The translations under genes and the position numbers were made by a program. From contig JBCBTJ010000026.1 of the NCBI GenBank assembly GCA_039818665.1, forward strand, positions 1 through 44,299: a stretch of 44,299 bases of DNA, in the 5' to 3' direction. The notes under the pieces are model-generated. The model worked only from the letters and a program-made list of their open reading frames with translations. It had not been told where the DNA came from and ran no database searches. Positions 17,371-24,299 of this stretch are shown here, in pieces. The stretch is from JBCBTJ01 sp039818665 (GTDB taxonomy: Bacteria; Pseudomonadota; Alphaproteobacteria; Caulobacterales; Hyphomonadaceae). Position 1 is the stretch's first letter, and every line of letters begins with the position of its first letter.

Positions 17371-17527
17371 CGCACCGCTCCTGAAGCTGTTCGAAATCGG
17401 CGCGGCTCAGCGCCTCGTCCGCGCCCGCCGCCAGCCAGCGCCACTCCCGGAGGCTCAGTCGCCAAAACGCTGACGGCGCGATCCCCGCCGCGAGCGCCGC
17501 CCGCAGCATCTCGCCCCAGGGCAGCAT
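17357..17527 (-). CDS. GTA small tail assembly chaperone (g10.1/rcc01693-like)
   Basis: A 56-residue protein beginning MLPWGEMLRAALAAGIAP and continuing FWRLSLREWRWLAAGA, with the tryptophan-rich pattern of the rcc01693-type GTA protein that is usually found between g10 and g11. The start codon is directly adjacent to the g10 stop, and the stop lies 14 bases inside the tape-measure gene. A g10/g10.1 pair upstream of a tape measure is the layout of phage tail assembly chaperones, sometimes made by frameshift. Here they are separate frames touching stop-to-start. The frame is shorter than usual gene-calling cut-offs. Confidence 0.8.
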   Translation of the reverse strand: MLPWGEMLRAALAAGIAPSAFWRLSLREWRWLAAGADEALSRADFEQLQERCDDRD

Positions 17528-17809
17528 CTAGTCGCCGAGCCCGCGCTCGAAGGCCTCGGCGATCGCCCGCGCCGCCGCGCCGGGCGCGGCTTCGCCGGCA
17601 AGCGCCGGATCTTCTCCGCCGCCCCGCAGCAGCGCTTTCAGCACCAGGCCAAGATCGCCCGCCGAGAGATCTTTCAGCCGCGCGCGCAGCGCCTCGAAGG
17701 TCGGGCAACCAAGCGCCGCCTCGATCTCCGCCAACGCGCCCAGCGTGAGGCACACCCGCGCCGTCCTCCCGGCGACCAACAACGCCGCCTCGCCCCGCGC
17801 CGCGTTCAT
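17528..17809 (-). CDS. GTA g10-like tail assembly protein
   Basis: A 93-residue protein of the GTA gp10 family. It begins NAARGEAALLVAGRTARVCL, then LGALAEIEAALGCPTFEAL and a helical C-terminus (AARAIAEAFERGLGD). It resembles the first tail-assembly chaperone of phages (GpG-like), which keeps the tape measure soluble before tube polymerisation. It overlaps g9 by 4 bases and abuts the 56-residue gene downstream. Confidence 0.88.
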   Translation of the reverse strand: MNAARGEAALLVAGRTARVCLTLGALAEIEAALGCPTFEALRARLKDLSAGDLGLVLKALLRGGGEDPALAGEAAPGAAARAIAEAFERGLGD

Positions 17810-18225
17810 GACACGGCCTCAAAGCTCAGCGCGCCGGCGCTTTGCAGCGTCAGCGAGAAGGTCGCCTCGCCGTCATGGTCCCCGCCCCAGGCGAGGTCCG
17901 TAATCTGAAACGGCCCCGCCAAGGTCCCGAAGTCCGGCACCACCAGCCGCCACTCGGCCGCCTCGCCGGCGAAGAACACCGCGCGCATCCGCGCATCGGA
18001 CGCCGCGTCTTTGAAGACGCCCGCCCCGCGCACGCGCGCCGTCTTGGTCCCAGCCCCGGCGATCAGCTCGCGCCACGCCTCCGGGCTGTCGGCGCTCGTC
18101 CCGTCGACCACGGCGGAGGCGAGTTCAATGCTCTTCGTCCGGATGCCCGCCACGGTCTCATACGCCGCAGGCGAACCGCCGTCAGAGATTCTGAGAAGGA
18201 CGTCGCGTCCCTTTTGACCCGCCAT
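17806..18225 (-). CDS. GTA major tail tube protein (g9-like, TP901-1 family)
   Basis: A 139-residue tail tube protein of the TP901-1 major tail family. Recognisable parts are MAGQKGRDVLLRISDGG at the N-terminus, the loop IELASAVVDGTSADSPEAW and the C-terminal beta strands GEATFSLTLQSAGALSFEAV. Hexamer rings of this protein form the GTA tube. The start overlaps the g8 stop by one base (TGATG), and the gene overlaps g10 by 4 bases. Confidence 0.93.
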   Translation of the reverse strand: MAGQKGRDVLLRISDGGSPAAYETVAGIRTKSIELASAVVDGTSADSPEAWRELIAGAGTKTARVRGAGVFKDAASDARMRAVFFAGEAAEWRLVVPDFGTLAGPFQITDLAWGGDHDGEATFSLTLQSAGALSFEAVS

Positions 18226-18659
18226 CAGACCGCTCCTTCACTGATGATCCGTATGCGCAACACCCCGCGAAAGGCGCGTCGGTCGGTTGTGCGGAACACA
18301 TCGCTATAGGTGGGCTGGACCAGCACCACCCGCTGGCCGACAGGCTGCAGATCGGCCCGGTTCACCGCCTCGCGCAGGGCCGACACCGCATCCACCGCCT
18401 CGCGCCGCCCGCCATGCCGGCTGAGCGTTGAGAGCGTCACCACATGTTCGGCGCCCGCGCAGCCCGACGCATCCGCCGGGCGCGTCTCATGACGCTCCAG
18501 CCGCGCATAGGGAAACGCCGCCCCCCGCGTTTCATCATCATGAACCCGCGCCGGATCGCCGAACACGGATTGGACCACCGGATCAGCCCGCAAAGCCGCC
18601 ATCAGCGCGTCCTGGACCGCCGTTTCCGCGCCGGCGGAGAGAAAAACACCGTCCGCCAT
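18225..18659 (-). CDS. GTA tail terminator, DUF3168 (g8-like)
   Basis: A 144-residue DUF3168 protein (tail completion/terminator) that caps the tail tube at the neck. Features are the N-terminal helix AVQDALMAALRADPVVQSVF, the strand FPYARLERHETRP and the C-terminal YSDVFRTTDRRAFRGVLRIR. It starts immediately after the g6 stop with no gap. In R. capsulatus a g7 head-closure gene separates g6 and g8; it is absent here. Confidence 0.92.
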   Translation of the reverse strand: MADGVFLSAGAETAVQDALMAALRADPVVQSVFGDPARVHDDETRGAAFPYARLERHETRPADASGCAGAEHVVTLSTLSRHGGRREAVDAVSALREAVNRADLQPVGQRVVLVQPTYSDVFRTTDRRAFRGVLRIRIISEGAV

Positions 18660-19211
18660 CTAAAGCCGCGCCTCCCGATACCCGTCGAGCACCGCGGCCG
18701 CCTCCTCCGGCAGCGGACCAATTCGTCCGTCCCGGGATTGATAGGCCGCGCCAAGCAACAGCTTCACCGCGAAAATGAGATCCTCGGGCACGTCCTCGGC
18801 CGCGCCGAAGCCTGTCCGGAAGTCCACCTCCAAGGCGCCGTCCTCCGGCACGGGCGGCAGATGCGCCCATTGGCGCGGGCAGAGCTGGCCGGCGACGAGC
18901 CGCAACCGCGCCGTCACATCCTCCGCGCCGCCTTGCCCATCGGTCACCCGCGCCTCGACCAGCCCCGAGACCGGCGCCGGACGCAAGCGCAGCCCGCGTT
19001 CGGGGAAGAGCGCCGGCCAATCCGGCAGGGCGAGCCGCAGCGTCCGCTCGACCAATGCAAGCCCAGCCTTGAGCTCCACGCGCGCCACGGCCGCGTCGAG
19101 CAGATCCGAGACCAGCCCGTCCTCCCCGTCATGGCCGATGCGCAAATACGCCTTCGCCGCGGCGAGCGGCAAAGGCCGCTCCCCCGCCGGCGCGAGCACC
19201 GTGAGTGTCAT
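18660..19211 (-). CDS. GTA head-tail connector protein (g6-like)
   Basis: A 183-residue connector of the phage gp6/gp8-like family (MTLTVLAPAGERPLPLAAAK, then AYLRIGHDGEDGLVSDLLDA and the C-terminal DLIFAVKLLLGAAYQ) that sits under the portal. The start was chosen at the ATG preceded by GCGGAA. The frame stays open 72 bases further upstream but there it translates a palindromic repeat, so that extension is not protein-coding. Length is normal for g6. No g7 follows. Confidence 0.9.
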   Translation of the reverse strand: MTLTVLAPAGERPLPLAAAKAYLRIGHDGEDGLVSDLLDAAVARVELKAGLALVERTLRLALPDWPALFPERGLRLRPAPVSGLVEARVTDGQGGAEDVTARLRLVAGQLCPRQWAHLPPVPEDGALEVDFRTGFGAAEDVPEDLIFAVKLLLGAAYQSRDGRIGPLPEEAAAVLDGYREARL

Positions 19212-19236
19212 GGTTCCGCTTTCTGAGTTTTGCAGC

Positions 19237-19349
19237 GTCACCCTCGACGGGCGCAGCCCGTCTGAGGGCCCATCTCTGAACAACGCCTCAAAGCGCTTTT
19301 TGAGTGGTCCGGAGCTGGGTCCTCAGACCGCTTCGCGGTCGAAGATGAC
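19237..19349. repeat. mirror-image palindromic repeat (two REP-like arms)
   Basis: The 165-base gap between g6 and g5 is filled by an imperfect palindrome. The left arm (19237-19282, plus strand) and the reverse complement of the right arm (19307-19349) follow the same pattern: GTCAYCYTCGAC, a small hairpin, GTCTGAGGRCCCA. The hairpins differ but stay paired: GACGGGC/GCCCGTC on the left and GACCGC/GCGGTC on the right. The centre (19287-19305) is itself nearly self-complementary around GCGC. Compensated stems in two inverted copies are what REP-type elements show. It contains no gene. Confidence 0.8.
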
Positions 19350-19375
19350 GCGGTGAGACAAGAATGAGCGGAGGC

Positions 19376-20464
19376 TTAGAACACCATCACCTTGATCGCG
19401 TCGAAGTTCTGCACGCCGCCGCCGACGCGCTTGGTCGTGTAGAACAAAACATAGGGCTTGGCCGAGAACGGATCGCGCAGCACGCGCGCGCCCTGGCGGT
19501 CGACGATCAGATAGCCGCGGCGGAAGTCGCCGAAGGCGATCGCCGCATTGCCCGGCGCAACGTCCGGCATGTCCTCGATTTCGGTCACCGGATAGCCGAT
19601 CACGGTGGCTGGATCCCCGCCCTGGCCCGGCTGCCAGAGATAGGCGCCGTCGCCATCCTTCAGCTTCCGTACGGCCGAGACCGTTCGGCGGTTCATCACG
19701 AACCGCCCATTGGCCCGGAACCGGCTCTCCGGCGCGTAGACCAGGTCGATCAGCTGCTCGACCGCATTGGTCTGGCTGAAATCGCCGGCCACAGAGCCGA
19801 TCTCGCCCCAGCCCTGCGAGCCCTCCGCGGCAATCGTGTAATTCAGAATGCCGCGCGGCTTGTTCACGCCGTCGCCATTGATGAAGGCGGCGCTCTCTTG
19901 GGCCGAAAACGCGCTTTCCACTTCGCCCGCGAGCCAGTCGTCGATGTCGGCGAAGGAATCGTCTAGCAGGGTCCGCGCCGCCACCTCGCCGGCCCATTTC
20001 GCTTCCGCGCCGAGGCCGACGGGCTTCTTATAGACGTTAGACGAGGTCTGCCGCACACTGGCGATCTGGCGCATGGGCGAGGCCTGTTGCAGGCGCGCCT
20101 CGATCAGCCGGTCGAGCTCCGGCGGGGCGACATAGCCGCCCTGGTCCGGCGTGCCGACCGAGAGCGATTTCACATCGAGCTTCGACAGCCCGCTCTCATC
20201 GCCGGCGCGCAGATAGCGGCCCCAGGCTTCCTTGCGCTCGGTCTCGGCTTCGATCGGCGCCGCCTCGCCGGAAAGATCCGGCCGCGCGGCTTTGAGGCTC
20301 AGCGTGTCGAGCCGGCGCTCGATCTTAGAGAGCTTCTCATCCAACAGCGGATCGGCCGCGCCCCGCGTCTCGATCTCTTTCAGCCGCGCGTCATTGTCGG
20401 CTTTGAAGGCCTCGAAGGCGGCCAACAGCTCGGCGTCCGCAGCCATTTTGGTTTCCTTGGTCAT
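19376..20464 (-). CDS. GTA major capsid protein, HK97 fold (g5-like)
   Basis: A 362-residue HK97-family capsid protein. The N-terminal 90 residues form a coiled-coil, charged scaffold segment (AAFEAFKADNDARLKEIETR) that the prohead protease normally removes. The mature part has family motifs (SPMRQIASVRQTSSNVYKKP, SAFSAQESAAFINGDGVNKP and FGDFRRGYLIVDRQGARVLR). The start is the ATG at 20464, preceded by AGGAAAACC, a good ribosome site; upstream frame extension overlaps g4 and is rejected. It lies downstream of the protease, as in all HK97-type modules. Confidence 0.96.
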   Translation of the reverse strand: MTKETKMAADAELLAAFEAFKADNDARLKEIETRGAADPLLDEKLSKIERRLDTLSLKAARPDLSGEAAPIEAETERKEAWGRYLRAGDESGLSKLDVKSLSVGTPDQGGYVAPPELDRLIEARLQQASPMRQIASVRQTSSNVYKKPVGLGAEAKWAGEVAARTLLDDSFADIDDWLAGEVESAFSAQESAAFINGDGVNKPRGILNYTIAAEGSQGWGEIGSVAGDFSQTNAVEQLIDLVYAPESRFRANGRFVMNRRTVSAVRKLKDGDGAYLWQPGQGGDPATVIGYPVTEIEDMPDVAPGNAAIAFGDFRRGYLIVDRQGARVLRDPFSAKPYVLFYTTKRVGGGVQNFDAIKVMVF

Positions 20465-20502
20465 GGTTTTCCTATTGCTCGTTCGCTTGTCGGGCTCGGG
20501 GG

Positions 20503-20928
20503 TTAAGCCGCCGCCGCCCTCTCTCCGCCGAGCAGCGCGAAGCGCGCCTTCGGCTGCATCGGCGCCGCCACAAGCGACACCTCCACCAGGTCGAGATCGA
20601 TCAGATCCCGCCCGCCTTCCGTCCGCGCCTTCCACAAGGCCGGCCGAAATCCGATTGAAAGTCCGTCGAGGCCGCGCCGGGCGAGGCTCCGCGCCAGCGG
20701 CGTCTCGATCAGGCCGCGCGCATAGAGCCCGCGCCCGTCCTCAGCGAGCCGCGTCCACCGCCCGACCACGGCGCCGGCGCGATGCTGCAACAGCATCGGC
20801 GTCGCCCGCCCCCGCCGCAGCGTCCGCCCGAACGCCCCCGCCCGCACGACATCGCCAGACAAATCCGCCACGCCGAACAGCGCCGCATACCCTTCGATCA
20901 GAAGGGGCGGTTCTAGACTTATTGTCAT
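20503..20928 (-). CDS. GTA prohead protease, HK97 family (g4-like)
   Basis: A 141-residue serine protease of the HK97 prohead (U35) family that trims the capsid scaffold domain. It shows the GYAALFGVADLSGDVVRAGA strand block, the catalytic His in LLQHRAG, and the Ser block DGLSIGFRP. The chosen ATG lies 7 bases after GAGGG on the minus strand. That purine tract is the end of the left arm of the inserted DUF559 element, so the element now supplies the ribosome-binding site. Being in the middle of the polycistronic GTA unit, its mRNA must read across that element. Confidence 0.92.
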   Translation of the reverse strand: MTISLEPPLLIEGYAALFGVADLSGDVVRAGAFGRTLRRGRATPMLLQHRAGAVVGRWTRLAEDGRGLYARGLIETPLARSLARRGLDGLSIGFRPALWKARTEGGRDLIDLDLVEVSLVAAPMQPKARFALLGGERAAAA

Positions 20929-20935
20929 GTCGTTT

Positions 20936-21000
20936 CCCTCACCTCCCACCGCCGCTTACGCGACGGCGGGCCCCTCCTCTCCCGCAAGCGGGAGAGGGGT
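20936..21000 (+). repeat. left inverted arm of the DUF559 element
   Basis: The order is the outer sequence CCCTCACCTCCCAC, a hairpin CCGCCG...CGGCGG, a CCCTCCTCTCCC block and a second hairpin CTCTCCCGC/GCGGGAGAG. Compared with the right arm the hairpin stems differ in sequence but remain paired, a sign of selection for structure. On the minus strand its end reads GGAGGTGAGGG directly upstream of the g4 start. Confidence 0.85.
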
Positions 21001-21036
21001 TGCGCAGAACGGCTACACCACTCTGAATGGCCCTCA

Positions 21037-21399
21037 ATGGCCGGTTCTTCGTCAAACCGCGCGCGTGTGCTCCGTAGGTCGTCGACCTTCGCAGAGCGCT
21101 TGGTCTGGTCGCGGTTGAAAAACCGCGCCATCCGAAACGCGAAGTTTCGCCGGCAACATCCGATCGGGCCCTACGTCGCCGACTTCGCCTGCGTCGACGC
21201 CAAACTGGTTGTCGAACTCGATGGCGGCCAACACGCCGATCCCGATCAAGCTGATCAGGATGCGCGGCGAACCGCCTTCCTAGAAGCTCAAGGCTGGCGG
21301 GTCCTCCGCTTCTGGAACAGCGACGTCCTGAACAGGCTCGACAGCGTTTGCCGTGAGATCGGCGAAAGCCTCTTCGAACAACAACACCGAACTCGATAA
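21037..21399 (+). CDS. DUF559 (Vsr/restriction-like) endonuclease protein
   Basis: A 120-residue protein with the full DUF559 signature: TFAERLVWSRLKNR near the N-terminus, KFRRQHPIGPYVADFAC, the acidic strand KLVVELDGGQH (putative metal-binding core of the PD-(D/E)XK/Vsr-like fold), and GWRVLRFWNSDVL. The family is predicted to be nuclease-like and its function is not established. It is the only plus-strand gene inside the GTA cluster and sits between two inverted palindromic arms, so it is cargo or driver of that unit and not a GTA gene. The reading frame is intact. Confidence 0.9.
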   Translation: MAGSSSNRARVLRRSSTFAERLVWSRLKNRAIRNAKFRRQHPIGPYVADFACVDAKLVVELDGGQHADPDQADQDARRTAFLEAQGWRVLRFWNSDVLNRLDSVCREIGESLFEQQHRTR

Positions 21400-21410
21400 T
21401 CCTCAGAAAA

Positions 21411-21470
21411 ACTCCTCTCCCTCTGGGAGAGGAGGGACCCGCGACCCGCCAGGGTCGTGGGAGGTGAGGG
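21411..21470 (-). repeat. right inverted arm of the DUF559 element
   Basis: Read on the minus strand it starts CCCTCACCTCCCAC (14 of 14 with the left arm), then a hairpin CGACCC/GGGTCG, the shared block TCCCTCCTCTCCC, and a second hairpin CTCTCCC/GGGAGAG. The outer end is one base from the TAG stop of the g3.5 gene. Confidence 0.85.
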
Positions 21471-21471
21471 C

Positions 21472-21711
21472 CTACTCCGCCAGCCGCGCCTCGATCCGGT
21501 CGAGCTGCGCGCGCACCGCGTCGAGTTCGGCCTCCACGCGCGTCAGGCGCGCATTGGCGGCCCGGGCGACGGACGCTTCGGCGTCGAGACGCTCCAAACG
21601 CTCGGCCGCCGCCCCCGCCCAGATCAGCCCCCCGGCCGTCTCCACCAGCACGGCGAAGATCAAGGCGATCGAGATTTTTCGGTCGAAGCTCATTCTTTCC
21701 GGCGGTCTCAC
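21472..21711 (-). CDS. GTA g3.5-like small membrane/coiled-coil protein
   Basis: A 79-residue protein at the g3.5 position. It has one hydrophobic segment (ISIALIFAVLVETAGGLIWAG, about 14-34) and then a coiled coil (about 36-79, heptad-like RLERLDAEASVARAANARL). The start at 21711 overlaps the portal stop by 4 bases (ATGA). A second ATG at 21693 preceded by GGAAAG would remove six residues. The role in GTA production is unknown. The stop is one base from the right arm of the DUF559 element. Confidence 0.8.
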   Translation of the reverse strand: MRPPERMSFDRKISIALIFAVLVETAGGLIWAGAAAERLERLDAEASVARAANARLTRVEAELDAVRAQLDRIEARLAE

Positions 21712-22826
21712 AACGCCGGCCGAGGCGGCAGGCCCGCCATTTCGCGGCGCTCGGCGTCGGTCAAGAACGTCGCCGCGTCCAAGCGCCGCCAGAGCGCCTC
21801 CCGGTCCGCCGAGAGCGCCGGAATGGCGTCGAGATCAACTCGAATCTCGATGTCTTCGTCGAACGCTCGCGAGAAGAAGCCGGAGATCAACCCCGCTGTC
21901 TTCTGCGCCAGGGGCACGACCGTCAGACGCCAGAGCGCCAGATTGGCCTCTTTGTAGTTCGCATACGTATTGTCCCCCGGAATGCCGAGCAGTTGCGGCG
22001 GCACGCCCAGCGCCAGCGCGATCTCGCGCGCCGCCATATTGCGCGCTTCGCGATAATCCATCTCCGCCGGCGTCAGGCTCATCGGCTTCCAGTCGAGCCC
22101 GCCCTCCAGCAACATCGGCCGGCCCGCCCCGCGCGGCCCGGTATAGGAGCCTTCCAGCTCTTCTTTCAGCCGGTCGTATTGCGCGTCTGTCATCCGCTCG
22201 CCGTCCTTGCCATAGACCAGCGCGCCGGAAGGTTTCGCCGAATTGTCGATCAGCGACTTCGCCCAATCGGCGGTCGAATTGTGCAGGTCCAGCGCCTGAC
22301 GCGCGGCCGCCAGCGGCGGCAAGCCCTCGGCGTCTTCGCTCGGATGAAAGCACTTCAAGTGCAGCATATCTTCGCGTGGCAGCAAGCGTTCGCCTGTGGC
22401 GGTGCGATAGGCCCAGCCCGACGGCCAGCCCCGCTGATCCGTCAACGGACGAACCCGGTCCGGGCGTAGAAGATAAAGCGCCGCCGGCGGCCCGCCGTCT
22501 TCCAAGCGGATAATCTCCGCATACGCATTCCCGGCGATCTGCAGGAAAGAATAGACCCGTTCGAAAAAGTCCGCGCCCCGCTCTTCCGGGTTCGGCTGAA
22601 CCAGCAGGTCGGCCGCCCCTGGATGCTCGGTGCGCAGCGGCGCGGTTGCGGCGGCTTCGGCCACGATCCGCACGCAGCGATTGGCGACCGCGTTGCGCGC
22701 ATAGCCGTCGCGCGCCAGCGACGCGCCGTCCCGCCCGCCCCAGCGCGGCTCCGACAGATGCGCAAGCGCCGTCATCCACCCGGCCGCAGCTTTCGCCTCG
22801 CGCCGGCGCGTTAAGGGCCAGTCCAT
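21708..22826 (-). CDS. GTA portal protein, HK97 type (g3-like)
   Basis: A 372-residue HK97-family portal protein, the dodecameric vertex through which DNA enters the head. Family motifs include NRCVRIVAEAAATAPLRTEH, FFERVYSFLQIAGNAYAEII, LHLKCFHPSEDAEGLPPLAA and the C-terminal ALGVPPQLLGIPGDNTYANY. The start ATG is preceded by GGGAG at a good distance. It follows the terminase gene with a 92-base gap in which I see no gene. Confidence 0.96.
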   Translation of the reverse strand: MDWPLTRRREAKAAAGWMTALAHLSEPRWGGRDGASLARDGYARNAVANRCVRIVAEAAATAPLRTEHPGAADLLVQPNPEERGADFFERVYSFLQIAGNAYAEIIRLEDGGPPAALYLLRPDRVRPLTDQRGWPSGWAYRTATGERLLPREDMLHLKCFHPSEDAEGLPPLAAARQALDLHNSTADWAKSLIDNSAKPSGALVYGKDGERMTDAQYDRLKEELEGSYTGPRGAGRPMLLEGGLDWKPMSLTPAEMDYREARNMAAREIALALGVPPQLLGIPGDNTYANYKEANLALWRLTVVPLAQKTAGLISGFFSRAFDEDIEIRVDLDAIPALSADREALWRRLDAATFLTDAERREMAGLPPRPAL

Positions 22827-22918
22827 GGCAGTCTCCCAATCTCTGACGTCGCGGCGCCCACAAGCGACCGCGCAGGCGCAGCGGCCGGCGCGTCAGCGCC
22901 GACCAGCCGCGAGCAAAC

Positions 22919-24169
22919 TCAAAACGATCGAACCCGCGGTGACCCGCCCTTCAGCATCAGGGCGCTCACCGCCCAAACCAGCGCGTCGACCCGGTCCGGC
23001 GAGCCGGAAAACCCGTCCCCGCCAAACGCGCACATCTCGTCTTCCAAGGCGCGGAACACGCCCGCATGGGCGACCCGGCCCGTCTCATAAAGCGCCGCCA
23101 CCGGCGCGGCCCGGGCCATCTTGTTCGCCCGCGCATGGATGAGCCGCAGCGGTACCGAACAGCCCGCCGTCTCCAGCGTTTGGCGCACCATCTCGCCGCC
23201 CTGATTGGCTTCGGCCACAATCCGCGCCGCGCCGACCCGCTCGGCGAGCGCCACAGCCCGCCCCGCCCATTCCAGCGGCGAGAGGCCCTGCGCCGTCCCG
23301 TCGGCGATCACCGCGCATTGTCGCCCAACCGGCCCGCCATAGACGCCGGCGGCGACGATGCCGCACGCATCGGCCTTGGGTCCGACGCCGGCCGGCGGGT
23401 CCACCGCGACGATGATCTCGTCGCAGTCGGGGACGGGACCCGCCAACCGGACCTGGTCGATGAGCGCGCGCGTCCACAGCGCGCCCTCAGGGTCTTCAAT
23501 CAACTCGCCGTCCAGCTCCTGGCGCCCCAGCCGCGCGCCGCCATATTTCGCGTCCATTTTGGCCAGGTAGCGCGGCGCGAGATTTTCGGCGTTCTCCGCC
23601 GTGGTCGACCGTGTCAGGACGGTATCGGGCTCATTCACGAGCCGTTTCACCAGCGCCACCGGCCGCGGCGTCGTCGTCGCCACGCAGCGCGGATCGTCGC
23701 CCAAGCGCAGCGCCAGCTGCAGCATGTCCCAAGTGTCGACGCCGCGCGACCACGCCGCGATCTCATCGCACCAGGCCGCATCGAATTGCGGCCCGCGCAA
23801 ACTGTCCGGGTCCTCGGCCGAGAACACATGCGCTTCGGCGCCATTCTCCCAAACAAGCCGCCGGCGCGAGACTTCATAGCGCGGCGGGTCTTCAGCGTGT
23901 TCCGGCGTGATCGACCGGATGCCGCTCGGGCCTTCGATCATCACTTCGCGCGCATCGCCGAGCGTCGGCCCCACCAAAGCGAGCCGCCCGCAGCCGCCGA
24001 ACTGGGTCGAGAACCGCGCCCATTCCGCGCCGGCCCGTGTCTTGCCCGCGCCCCGCCCGCCCATGAAGAGCCAAGTGCGCCAGTCGCCTTCAGGCGGTCT
24101 TTGCGCCGCCCTCGCTTGGGCCAGGAACGGCGCTTGGCCCAGCAGCAGCATCTCGCTGCGCGGCAGCAT
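22919..24169 (-). CDS. GTA terminase large subunit (g2-like)
   Basis: The DNA-packaging ATPase/nuclease of the GTA. From the chosen start it has 416 residues, with Walker A GGRGAGKT (about 37-44), Walker B FDAAWCDEIAAW, and the nuclease domain with IIVAVDPPAG and EANQGGEMVRQTL. The reading frame is open to a GTG at 24253, but family members begin about 25-35 residues before PPEGDWRTWL, so the ATG at 24169 (or 24151) fits better. A long form would also overlap the candidate g1 gene by about 165 bases. In GTAs this enzyme packages host DNA by a headful mechanism without sequence-specific start sites. Confidence 0.95.
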   Translation of the reverse strand: MLPRSEMLLLGQAPFLAQARAAQRPPEGDWRTWLFMGGRGAGKTRAGAEWARFSTQFGGCGRLALVGPTLGDAREVMIEGPSGIRSITPEHAEDPPRYEVSRRRLVWENGAEAHVFSAEDPDSLRGPQFDAAWCDEIAAWSRGVDTWDMLQLALRLGDDPRCVATTTPRPVALVKRLVNEPDTVLTRSTTAENAENLAPRYLAKMDAKYGGARLGRQELDGELIEDPEGALWTRALIDQVRLAGPVPDCDEIIVAVDPPAGVGPKADACGIVAAGVYGGPVGRQCAVIADGTAQGLSPLEWAGRAVALAERVGAARIVAEANQGGEMVRQTLETAGCSVPLRLIHARANKMARAAPVAALYETGRVAHAGVFRALEDEMCAFGGDGFSGSPDRVDALVWAVSALMLKGGSPRVRSF

Positions 24170-24299
24170 CGGCCCCAGCGGGTGCGCCGCTTCCAGCTTT
24201 GCCCTCCACGCCAAGGACCACGCGGACCAGGTAGGCGTGCAGTTCAGGGTCACTGAGCTCCTCCACCCGGCGCCGGGCCGGTCTGTTTTGATGTTTCAT
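24090..24299 (-). CDS. candidate GTA g1 (small terminase position)
   Basis: A 69-residue frame (from ATG 24299) at the first position of the cluster, where R. capsulatus has g1, its small-terminase gene. The first 45 residues (KHQNRPARRRVEELSDPEL, then HAYLVRVVLGVEG) look like a basic start plus a helix. The remainder is Ala-rich and runs in another frame inside the terminase gene for about 80 bases, so the true end is uncertain. I do not recognise its sequence, and the call rests on position. It could instead be a leader peptide frame. Confidence 0.4.
   Translation of the reverse strand: MKHQNRPARRRVEELSDPELHAYLVRVVLGVEGKAGSGAPAGADAAAQRDAAAGPSAVPGPSEGGAKTA

Larger units (their letters stand above)
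20936..21470. mobile_element. DUF559 gene flanked by inverted palindromic arms
   Basis: A 535-base unit is inserted between g3.5 and g4. The outer 14 bases of both ends are identical in inverted orientation (CCCTCACCTCCCAC), and the arms continue with a similar two-hairpin structure. The interior holds one oppositely oriented gene for a DUF559 nuclease-like protein. The unit begins 7 bases before the g4 start codon and ends 1 base from the g3.5 stop codon, so neither GTA gene is broken. No target duplication is obvious. The boundaries are defined by the inverted match, and the mobility is inferred. Confidence 0.72.

Noticed and set aside
21353..22513. 386-codon plus-strand frame opposite g3.5 and portal
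   Set aside because: Very Arg/Ser/Pro-rich antisense shadow of GC-rich genes, with no recognisable domain; the portal on the other strand is clear.
11557..24299. Prophage
   Set aside because: No integrase, repressor, replication, lysis or attachment sites are seen, and the order follows the GTA plan with a short tape measure and DUF2460/DUF2163/NlpC/TIM-barrel tail-tip genes. A GTA explains it better.
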